Origin: Trichobilharzia regenti
Lineage: Eukaryota > Platyhelminthes > Trematoda > Strigeidida > Schistosomatidae
Length of the DNA stretch: 64,000 nt
Assembly: GCA_944472135.2 (NCBI GenBank)
Contig: OX235265.1
Span: forward strand, 1,800,501 to 1,864,500
Reading direction: 5' to 3'
The notes beneath the pieces are model-generated. The model worked only from the letters and a program-made list of their open reading frames with translations, made no database searches and was not told the DNA's origin. Of the stretch, positions 32,501 to 44,500 are shown in pieces. Within the stretch, counting starts at the first letter, position 1. Every line of letters starts with the position of its first letter. The translations under genes were made by a program, and so were the position numbers.

Positions 32501-35500
32501 TCAAAGGGAGTCAAATTAAGACATAGCCGAGGCACTAGCCATCCAAAAACTCAAGCCCACTCCATGTATCCAAAAGAAATACCACCAAATCTTGTCCCGG
32601 TCATGGCCATCATAAACAGGTAATTCTTTTTACAGTGACTATCTTATTGCCTTTCTTACCCAATTTTCCTGTTTATTCATGTTATTTTTGAGTTTTTCTT
32701 AATCCCTCCACTATTTACACTACCATATTTTCATATCCGAACTTCCTGACTATCTTTTGTCATTTTATTATTTCTACATATTTAATCCCTGACTGCATAA
32801 ACAATTATTCGTCACATTAGTTATGATCCCACTAGATTTTGTTATCCAAACATCCTGTCTATTTTTGTTATATCTACATTTCTAACTCTTAATTGCACAA
32901 TCAGTGTCAATCTTCTCAGTAATTATGATGCTACCTAGTTTGAGTTTTATCCATCCTCCTCCTCGTGTTTATTATGGCATTTTTATTCCTAATTGTAATT
33001 CTACTAATCTGACCCTTGACCGGAAGTTATTCTGAAACTTTCCTGCCCATTTATTATATGAAATACACGAATATACAGCCTCCTAGTTGACGATGATTTC
33101 GTCGAAAAGAGAATTTTCTTCGCTGCAACTATCTTTTTATTATTCCCTATGATCAAATGTGTACATTTTTTATACAAATGTAAAGCCTGATGAGAATTTG
33201 TCAAAAATACGTATTTGCCTATTTAAATCGTGTTACACAATCATACATTTACACAAGAAAAAACAACAATATATTCAACTAACCAGTAGTACGCAAAGCT
33301 TTACACAGATCACCACTCGTCTCTGATGATATTGCCTTCTCTATGTCTCTTTTACCAAGAGTTCCGTAATGCTGAAATACTGCACGTAAATGGGGGTATG
33401 ATCGTCCACATAATACTTGAATGAATCTAAAGTGATAATAATAATAATAATAGTAGAGACTTTTATAGGTTATTTGATAAATGAAAATAATAATTAACTT
33501 TTGACATCGTGTTGTACACTTCTAAATCTCTCTTAGTCGGGCCTAAATGTAGTGAGTAGAGAAGGTGAGGCATGAGATCAGGAACCTCACTATGGCTGTT
33601 AAAACTTTAAACCTTAATTTCCAAGCCCCATACTCCACTCGAATAGCAGACGAATGAAATAAAACAAGAGCGGAAGCGCGAGAGAGAGAGTGAGACAGTG
33701 TTAATGAAAGTGAGGTTAAAAAGTAACCATTTTATTTCATGACTTCATCATGAGCTGACATCGGTTACAGAACTATGGGAAAATCTGAGATTACAGGAAA
33801 GCTATTTCGTCAGCCTAGTTCACGACTCTTGATCAGTACGCATCCACCGTCAGGTTTCAAACCTAGGAAATTCCAGTTACAGCAGGTTGGGTATGAGGAC
33901 AAATACTCGCCAATAATGACACTGGCTAGTGTCAGTCGCTCTATATCGTGAATTCGCTGGCAGAAATTGGTATTCATGGGGTGGCCACTGGATTGCCGAA
34001 TCTCAGCGGCTGAATGATCTACGAGCACGCTTCCTCGTTATTGGAAGATCTTTGGTCTAAGCCCCGGTGGATGCCTACTTATGAAGAGTCCCAAACCAGG
34101 CCGACGAAATAGCCGTCCACTACTCCTAGATTTTAAAATGCTTCTCTAAAGGATGTCATCTCATGATGAAATCCTGAAACCAATCAAATCCCTGCAATCC
34201 AACCACTTGAGAGGAACAAATTAGGATCTCTGAGCTGATCCATATTTGAAACACCTCTGATAAGCTCAATCCTGAACCGCCGAAATGATTATCTGACGTT
34301 TAGATCAGATAGATCCGGCTAACAAGTACTTCACAGTTTGACATAGGTGATTTCCAACTACTCAAATCAATCACTGAGTAGTATAAGTCATCCCACTCAC
34401 GTATCTGCTTTATTTTGAAACATTCATGGATGTAGAATACGTTTGCCTAACTAACTATACAGACAGATGGATTACACACACACACACACACACAAAAAGC
34501 ATCGTAAGATTCAGAAATATCAATAGATCACATCATATGATTCTGTTTTTCAATTAGTAATGCACTAAATACACATTCAGATTAAGTTTCGTGAGAGCAA
34601 AGTCAATCAGTTGAAGTCTGTAAATACATAAAAACGCACACATTCACATGTAATATGCAAATGTTTTCAATTCTGATTCTTCTCTGTGTAAGCTATAAAT
34701 TTTACCTCACTCACCCTCTTTCTCTTAGCATATGATATCATGCCTTACTAGATTATTTAAGATGTGACTGACATTGAGTTCCATCAGTGTTCTTCAAATT
34801 CCCTTCAAATTACACTCTTGAAGGAAATACCATTGTAGTGACGTCAGAAAAAAGGCTTAGAGAAGATACTTACATTGTGTAGGAGAAAGCGAACAATTTT
34901 CTTGCCATTGTTATCCTGACTAATAGATTGACAGCTAGTTTTCAATTTACAGCAAAAGTTCTTACTTGACAAAGTATGAATTTCGTCAAAAACGTGATTA
35001 TATCTAAGGCGGGGGGGGGGCTCTAGAAAATAAAATTTCAACTTAATTGCTATCACATAACTTATTGTTAAAAACTTTGTGGAGTGGTATTACCAGTTTA
35101 TTCAACGTAGCTAGTCACATATCGGGTGATTTGAAGGGATTGGACTGCCTTAGCTGAGCGAAACCTGGTACATCACTGATGAGGTTATCCCAGAAGGAAA
35201 GTGATGGATATCCTAAGTTTACATAACTTCGACTTTGCTAATATGCCAACACTACGACTATTGATGATTGTATAAAGAATCCTAATATGAGTGGAAGCAA
35301 TAGAATTTTTATATTCGATGGTTGGAGGATGGTTAATCGGCTACAGGAAGCCTTGCATCACCTAGATTTCGTGTTAGTAGACACTCGTCAGTCAGCAGGG
35401 TGTATTGCCAACCTTGAAGGAAATGATGTCCCTTCTGAGATAGAATCCCTTGTCACTCAGTGCTAAGCAAAATGAGCTGACTCACGATTGACCTCCTGTA

Positions 35501-38500
35501 GGACTGTACTAGATACTTTTGATTGGACACAAGTCAGTGACTAGTGTAGTGTGTATAGTCCTTTGTTTGCTGCAGAGTGAATTCTGTTTCTTAAGTTTGC
35601 AATGTAGCCACAAAGGACTAGAAATATTACACTCGATACCAATTGAAAGTATCCATTGCAGACATTTGTAAAGATTATATTTGTAAAATTTCAGAGAAAC
35701 TGAAATGATTAATTTCAATGTTTCCCGTGTTCGGCAGTCTGATCCGAACTTCTTCAGGGAAATTATTCAAAATTAAGATAACAGAGGTTTATATTTAAAA
35801 AGGAGGACATTTCTTGTTTTTTAAAAGCTTTGTCCAATCATATGAGTCATGAAACAGGTATCAACATGTATAATAAACAAAATTGTATGAACTGTGTATG
35901 TCAAAATCTGACCTCAGACTTTCAAAAATTAGTCTACTTTTTGTCAAATAATTTAAACAGGGTGTACGTTCGACTAAACGTTCATGGTCGTAGATAACTG
36001 AATATGAAAATATGTGTGTATATGCAGTAGATACTGGTGTGTGAGTATGTGTGTGTGTGGGCGGGGGGGGGGTAAACTGTCATAAAACATGTGTTAGCTA
36101 CTCCATAAGAAGATAAAAACAATCGGGAATTTAGAGCAAGTATGATTGATTAGTAATACACATCCCTCACTTCTGTTCAAACTGTTGGGATTCACCCATA
36201 TATCTTGGGCTTCTCCAGTCAGTCTTTCTGTATACGAACCAAAACCTTTCTGAATAACTTTATATTATATTATTATTGTATCCTTTAGTTCCTAGAGGAA
36301 CATAGGGCTTCAGCTGCGCACCTCCATTGACTTCGGTTTTCTGACAACTTTTTCACCCTGCTCCAGGTCTGTCCACATGCATTCATCTCCTCCTCGCATG
36401 ACCTCCTCCAAGTCACCCTTGCACTGACGGCCAACTCGCTGCCTCCCTTTCGGGTTCCACTCGAGCAATGGCTTGTCTAGTGATGTCACTTGATGGTTTC
36501 CTCAGAGTATGGCCAATCCATCTCCATTTCTTTCTGCCTATTTGTTTCACAATCGGTTCCTGATTGGTTCGCTAATTGCCAGAGATCCCTGTTGCTGATA
36601 TTTTCTGGCCATCTGATCTAGAGTATTGAGCGGAGACAGCTGTTAATGAAGGTCTGGAGTTTGTTTGAGATGCTCTTTATGACTCGCCAAGTCTCTGATC
36701 CGTATAGTAGCACTGACTTCACATTGGAGTTGAAAATCCGGATCTTATTTTTGATGCTGAATGCTGTTGACCTCCACACAGATTTGAGAGTAATGAAAGC
36801 TTGTCTTGCTTTTCCGATTCTGACTTTGATGTCCTCGTCAGTTCCGCCTGTAGTTGAGACGATGCTTCCCAGGTAGGTGAAGGAGGTTGTTTCTTTCAGG
36901 TTCTTCCCATTTATGCTTATTGTTGTCTGTTGTTGTTGTTGCTGTTGATGTTGGCTAGGAATCTTCATCACCTCTGTTTTATCTATGTTCACGTGAAGTC
37001 CTATCTTTGATGCTTCTTCTGCCAACTTGTTACTTTTCACTTGCATATCTTCCAGTTTATGGGAAATCAGACATATATCATTGGCGAAATCCAGATCCTC
37101 CAAGTCTTTTGCGTCAGTCCATTTTATGCCTGTTCCCTCGTTGGTTGCCATTGTCTGTCGCATTATCCAATCAATTGCAATCAGGAAGATCATTGGTGAT
37201 AGTAGACAGCCTTGCCTCACTCCCGTCCTCACTTTGAAGGCTTCCGTAAGTTTCCCGTTGTGGATTACTTGGCATGCAGCATTGTCGTATAACTGTTGGA
37301 TGAGATGTATAATTGTCGATGGGACCCCGTAGTAGCGAAGTAGTTTCCAATCTGTAGAACTTTAGTCCTATCAAATTCGATATTGTGTCCCATTTCTATC
37401 GAATGCAGTGCAATCGATGATCTGTTTTCTAGCTTCTTTAAATCTACAGAGAACTTTGGAACCATCTTTAGACGTTGTTTGTACTCTCTCACTCTTATAT
37501 TTACCTGTCTGGAAGTTTCTCCTACATATACAGCAGGCTCACAGTCCCCACAATTGATCCGGTACATATAATTCTGTTGGTTTTCTTCTTCTATTTTATC
37601 CTTAAGCTTCACCTGTGAGGAGGGTAAGGTGTTAGTTGCACGAAAACAACACTCTTATGTTATGATTGTTAAAGATTCGCTTCATCTCCGATGTTTATCC
37701 GATGTTCCTTTGTGGTCAGGTATAACCGCTGTATTACCCCAATTCTTGACAAGAGGTTTTGATCCATCCTTATCTTCACATTATTTTAATATTTTTAATA
37801 TTTGGTAGTCTGAGGTCAAATTTTGATCACAGTTCATACAATTTTGTTTATTATACATTTTGATACCTGTTTCATGACTCATATGATTGGACAAAGTTTT
37901 TGAAAACAAGAGATGCCCCGCTTTTTATATATAAACCTCTGTCATGTTAATTACGATTAATTTCCCCGAAGAAGTTCGGACCAGATTGCCTAACAAAACG
38001 TTGGAATAAATCATTATAACTTCGCTGAGATTTTACAAATGTCTACTTCCCACTTGGCGCCCAATTGTATTTTGGAACTATTCGGTCAAATTTTGATCAC
38101 AGTTCATATGAATACCCAATACAGTCCTTATTATTTATTATTATTGCTCCCTTGGGTTCCTAGTGGAACATAGGGCTACAACTGCACGTCTCCATTTTCT
38201 TCTGTCTTCTGCTGTACTTTTCGCCTGCATCCATGTTAGTCCATACTCTTTCAACTCCTCTTCACACGATCTCCTCCATGTCACCCTTGCACTGACGTCC
38301 CACACGCCGCTTCCCTTTCGGGTTCCACTCGAGGGCTTGACGCGCGCGATGTCACCCAGCGGTCTCCTCAGCGAGTGTCCGATCCATCTCCACTTTCTCC
38401 TGCATATTTGTTGGTTGGCGATTGGTTCTTGCTTTGTTTGTTCCCATAATTCCTTGTTGGTGATTCTTTCCGGCCATCTGATCTTCAGTATAGAGCCAGC

Positions 38501-41500
38501 GAAGACAGTTGTTAATAAAGGTCTGCAATATCCTGTTGGAAATATTCTTTGTGACCCGCCCGCCAAGTTTCTGATCCGTATAGAAGAACTGACTACTTCA
38601 TGTTTGTATTGAAAATCGACCGAATTTTGTTGTTGATGCTGGTGAGTGACGAAGATTTCCAGATTGATTTCAGGTTGATGAATGTGTTTCTCGCCTTCCC
38701 GATTCTCGCTCGATTTGACATCCTCGTCAGTTCCGACTTCCTGTAGTTGAGACAATGCTCCCTAGATAAGTAGTGAATGAAGTAACCTCTTTCAAATCCC
38801 TCCCGTTGATGGTGATTGACGTTGGATGTTGTTGCTGTTGTTGGTTGGTTATTTTCATAACCTCCGTCTTGTCTATGTTTACCTGGAGTCCTGTCTTCGC
38901 CGGCTGCTTCTTCGACCAGTTTGTCGGTCGGTTTTCGCTTGTAAGTCTTCGATTGTGTGTGACATCAAACATAAATCATCCACGTGCGAAATCCAGGTCT
39001 TCTAGGTTCTTCACGTCGGTCGGTCCAGGATATCCCTGTCTTCTCGTTTCCCACTCACTGTCTGACGCATAATCCAGTCAGTCCACCACAATTAGGAATA
39101 TCATTGGTGATAATAAGCACCCTTGTCTGACTCCTGTGTTTACTCCAAACGCCTCGCTGAGTTTTCCGTTGTGGATCACTTGACATGTGCCGTTGTCGTA
39201 CAGCTGTTGAATAAGGTTGATGAATATTTGGGGTACGCCATAGTACTCGAGTAATTTCCAAATTACTTCGCGCTCAACGCTGTCGAAGGCCTTCTCAAAG
39301 TCTATAAAGTTGAGGTAGAGGTTTGATTGCCATTCCATGCTTTGTTTGATGATGATGCGTAGAGTTGCAATTTGGTCAGTACATGATTTGCCTTTCCTGA
39401 ATCCAGCTTGTTCTGGTCGGAGTTCTGTCTCCAGTGCGTCCTTTAATCTCTCCAGGATGATGCGACTCAGGATTTTACTTGGCGTCGATAGGAGCATGAT
39501 TCCTCGCCAGTTCTTGCAGAGTGAGGCGTAAGTCGCCCTTCTTTGGTAGTTTCACGAGGTAACCTTTCCTCCAGTCAGTAGGCACCTTTCCCTCCTTCCA
39601 GACCTTTTGCAATAATGGAGTCAGCATGTCTGCTGTAGTCTCTGGGTCCGCTTTCAGTGCTTCAGGGGGTATTCCATCTGGTCCGGCTGCTTTTCCAGCT
39701 TTCAGAAGCTTGATTGCATTCAAGACTTCAGCTCTCGTTGGAGGATTGGTGTCAACTTGCAGTTGTGTGCGCGCTGTTGTTGGTATTTCTGGACGGGTTG
39801 CAGGTGATGGTCGGTTCAAGAGTCCTTTGAAGTGATCCGCCCATTGTTTAATCTGTTTTTCTTCCTTGGTAATGGGTTCCCTTGGCTGTCTTTTATAGGT
39901 TTCGCTTGTGTTGATCTCTTCCCGGATAGAGATTTGGTTATCTGATATAGTGTCCTCAGGTCCCTTTTGCCTGCTGCCTTCTCAGCTTCAGTGGTGAGGT
40001 TGTCGTAGAATCGTCTTTTGTCCTTCCTAGCACTCTTCTTCACTTCTTTGTCCAGTGCTTTGTAAGTTGAGCTCATCGTCTCCTTCTCCTGTCCGTCCTT
40101 GCATTGAATCATTTTCTCTTTCACCATTCTCCTCTCTTCTATTAATTTCCAAGTGTCCGTTGAGAGCCATTCCTTGTCTTGTCTCTTCTTTCTTCCTAGA
40201 ACCGTTGAACACGTTTCGTTGAGAATCGCCTTCAGAGACTTCCAATGTTCTTCCACGCATGATTCTTCAGTGATGTCGCGTAGTGTTTCCTGCTTTGCTC
40301 TGACAGTTGCAGTGAAGGTGTCTTTTGTGGTTGTGTCCTTCAGTAATTGAGTGTTGAACTTGCATTGTGGCCTATCCCCAGCTATCCTCGAGGCTTTTAG
40401 TTTCACCTTGAAAGTCCCTTGTACTAGATAGTGGTCTGAACCCACATCTGCTCCTCTCCTTGACCTTGTGTCCAGTAGGCTCCGTCTCCACTTTCTTGAA
40501 ATTGAGATGAAGTCTATTTGGTTCTTGGTGTTTCCATCTGGTGAAATCCATGTCGTCTTGTGTATATCCTTGTGTTTGAACACACTACCACCAATCACCA
40601 AATCATTGAAGGCGCAGAAGTCTGAGAAGAGTTCACCATTGTCGTTCATTTCGCCGAGGGCCTCACGACCCATGGTGAGTTCTCTTCCTGTGTTGTCTCC
40701 TCCCAGCTTCGCATTCATGTCGCCCATCAGGATTTTGATATCGCCATTTGGGACGTTGTCCATTATTGCTTGTAGTTGTCTGTAGAACGCCTCCTTCTTC
40801 TCTTGTTCTGAGACGTTTGTAGGCGCATAGCATTGACATTGAATGACTGTAACTTTCCTTCCTTTTGAGTTGAACCTGGCTGTCATTATCCTGGAGGAGA
40901 TTGGTTCCCACTGCATGAGAGCTTTGGTTGCTGTTGGTGACATCATGATGGCCACTCCCTCGTGGTTGTCCTCTAGGTGGCCGGAATAGATTACTGTCTC
41001 TCCAGTAGGTAGTTGGCACCTTCCAGTTCCGTTCCATCTGCTTTCGCAGATTCCCAACACTTCTATTCTGTACCTTCTCATTTCAGCGGCTATCTGGGCA
41101 GCCTTTCCAGTTTCGTACATTGTACGAACATTCCAGGTACCCATCCTTACTTTTGCTTTCATCGAAAGAAGGCACATCGGCTGACTGGCTTCCCGAAGGC
41201 TTTCACCAGCCTGCGTCATTTCACTTCCCCGATTCCAGCGAAAAGTAAGGCTATTGCTTATGTTTTTAGAATTTTTAATATATTTATTCGTTGAAGTTTC
41301 TGTAGCGATTTGGTTGTTTTACAGGGGTGGAGTTGCTAGCACCACGCCCCAACCCTCCCTCTTTACCCGGGCTTGGGACCGGCGAGAAAACTAGTAAGCT
41401 AGTAGCCTAGCAAGCTAGTATCTGGCGAGGTCAGTCGCAAGCTAGCGCGAATAGCTCAGTAGTAACGTCACAGACTACAGCAATCACTGGTTGACGTGGG

Positions 41501-44500
41501 TTCGAATATCCAAGGGATAGACAAGGATTCTTTCGAGGTTGTATATATATATATATGAATATATATACCTTGCTGACTGATGAGGGCCAACTAGCATGAA
41601 CCCTAGTTGACGCAAGACTTCCTGTGGCCGATTTCCTCCGACCATCTAATATCAACAATTCACAGTGCAGCGCACTGTGATGGTGAGTCACCTGGTGATA
41701 TAGTGGCCACATTGCGAACTTAACTAGATAGAATTAGACGCATTACACTAGTAACTAACTTGTGTCTAATCAAAATATATACAACAAGCTAATTCTAGAA
41801 AATAGATTCAAGCAGGGTATCTAGATTCTACGACTATATCAATAGATAGGTTTATTTTCAATGTCTTAATAATCAAGTTACTATCTGGAACCAGAAGGAT
41901 TTAAGAAGTGTGACTCATATAATTAAGCCATTTTGAGGGGACTTTTAATGCTACTGGTGTCAAACGTGAGTAAATTCCATCGTTTAGTGAGCACAATAGA
42001 TTAGAACCAAGTAAGTGACCAATAGTAGTCTTACTAGAAAGTCGTGTAGTCTTGAGATTATCAAAGGTTTTCAGAAAGTTTTCGAAAGTTGCTGAAAAGT
42101 TCCAATTTATGGCCAAAACCACAGTAAAACTCTTCATAGTGAGGGTTAGCGAACCACTCTTCTGACATTGCATCAATACAAAACCGAATGATCCCTGGAT
42201 TGACAGCTGACTAGAAGATATGAAAATGATTTGTTTGTTAGAAATGATAGACTCTTGCATGATCCAGAAATATTTTACTTTATCTTTCACAATGAGCAAG
42301 AGTCTTATATTGTGAAATATTCAGTAGTCGATTTCCAGGTTATGTAGTTGAAAATCCGACAGTCTGAATATTATGTTGATTTTCAGTTTATTAGATGGTT
42401 AGAAGCAATCTGAAAGCAGAAAGCCAGAAATGACTTCGACTCAATGCTTTTCGAATTTCTCCAGCAAGGTGTTTGTGCAGTCTTGAAGAAATCCATATCT
42501 TTTCTGCTCCAAAAAAAGCCTAGACTCATGACAGTAGTGTCCGGTCAGAGTATTCATTTCAGTCCTGCATGAGGTCAGTCATGAGCCTGAATATCTTAGT
42601 GGTAATATGTCTAACTGCAGCACTAAGTGACGTAGGTTCAAATCTCAGGCGGAATATAAATCCCCTGAAGATTGCAGATACGTCTTACTGACAGTTGAGT
42701 GTCAAGAAGCACGAAATCTAGGTCCAAAGTTCCCTGAGTTATTGCCTTGAACCGTCTAATAACAAGAATTTAAAGTGCACCATGACAGCAAGCCATCTAA
42801 TGGCATGGTGGCTACATTATAAAACTTGACTGATAGAATTCAATCTTTGGTATTTCTACTGTTAAGTAATACTGTGACAGTTTGTTACTAATTTCTGTAA
42901 ATTAGAGGCAATGCAATTCAGGTACAGACACCCCGACATATTCACCTACATTAATACCGTTTGCATATACCACCCTTTGTCAATGTAGAAATATGCTCAA
43001 GCACAAATGTTATGACAAGCTCAGGTTTATCGAGTCACAATTCAACGTCTAATATACATATAATCCTTGTTATCTCATCAGGAAATCCAAATCTTTCCAG
43101 AGGTCTTGCAGAAAAAACTGATATTTGTCACTTAAGGATAAATGGAATACATTTTTTTAACAAATTGAAACGTACTTTGATTCATCTGTTCCAAGTCTTG
43201 CCTCTCCTGCCTTATACAAGTCTTCAGCATCTCGACGTGCACGACATTCATCCACTTGTGGGTTTTCATCTCTGTCGCCTTGTGCAAGTGCTACACAAAC
43301 ACGTTTAAAATATCCCGAGGTATCGTCTCTAATATCCTTTTCAAGATCACGTCCACGATGCACTATTATTCAGATAGATAGAAAGATAGTTAGTAATTAA
43401 AATATCCTAATTTCAAGTTGGATCACGAAGCGATATCTATAAAATAAAGTGTATGGAATGCGATATAATATGCATCGGACTAACATCGCGAGAAGTCGAG
43501 GTAATTAGAAGTATTGAACACCGTAGAGCATTTGTTCGACCATCGAACTAGAAAAGCTTAAAAAATCATCAGTCATAGGTCTAAACGCTATGGAAACAGG
43601 CCACAAAATTGACTTTGGCAATATCAAAATAATCCGTAAAAATTTCAGAAATCACAAAGGACATCCAATGCAATCAGCTAAACTTCATGTCTAATGGAAT
43701 CCAAATTGTTTGAATAGGAATGATGAACTTAAGCACAATTTAAACTGGTGGCTACACCCGCCCCAACCTTCGTGAAGTGACGAAATCAACATGAATGTGA
43801 TAAGCAGTTTCACTATCCAAACTCATGGCGTTTTTATAATTTTATGCGCTTATCAAATGCAACAATTTACACCTGGTTTTGGTATCTTTAGCAGTTGGTC
43901 GACTTGACAGATTAAAGAGAATTACTCCATGCTGATGAACGATGATTAAGCTGTTGTATATAAGCTAAGATTTTGTAAATTCTGGTTTAATAATACTACT
44001 TTGATAAAGCTATTATGAGCAGCATTAAGTAGCGAAACGTCAGTAGAAACATCAATATCGTTTTCGCTTTCATCTACTGGGAATTACAGAAACATTCATA
44101 ATAATGAATATCATCATATACTCTATGCACAAACCATTAAGACTAAACTTGGTTTGGACATACATAACTTAGTTTAAAGGCTAAACTGTCAACGATCACG
44201 GTTTGATATCATTTAGAGAATAACTGAAAACCCCTGCAGAGAATACTGGACACTGTTTATTTTATTTTTGATTACAGCTTGATTCCACACTGTATTTTTG
44301 GTACAAGTATGGAATTTTCAGAATGGATGTCGGTAGCCCAAATTTTGCAGGCTGACCATAGATATCAGGTGTGAGTTGGCGGGGGATCGAACCTCGGACC
44401 ATCTGCATGGTCGGCGAGAGTCCTAACCACTGTGCCACCGGAAGCTCCTGGATCCAGTCCCCAGTGGGCGCATACTGATGATGAATCACAGGCTAGACAG

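Larger units (their letters stand above)
35680..38060. mobile_element. Penelope-like element (YVGETSR lineage) with inverted flanking arms
   Basis: The minus body at 37612-37350 encodes [20 protein letters not shown], then [20 protein letters not shown] and [20 protein letters not shown] (GIY-YIG with YVGETSR). It resumes at 36265-36080 beyond an inserted RTE. The outer noncoding arms, 35690-35945 (minus) and 37795-38060 (plus), are inverted copies of each other: tcatatgattggacaaag, ttgtttattatac and the CTGAAGA-bearing end. Confidence 0.8.

Noticed and set aside
33184..33220. CTGATGA site as an intact ribozyme
   Set aside because: GAAA is AAAA and helix II is essentially absent; kept only as a degenerate relative.
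34477..34494. CRISPR-like or regulatory array
   Set aside because: A plain CA microsatellite; no direct repeats with spacers are present anywhere in the window.
41901..42299. 132-codon minus ORF as a host gene or extra annexin exon
   Set aside because: No domain, no fit to annexin phases or repeats, and annexin exons 3 and 4 already join perfectly across this intron.
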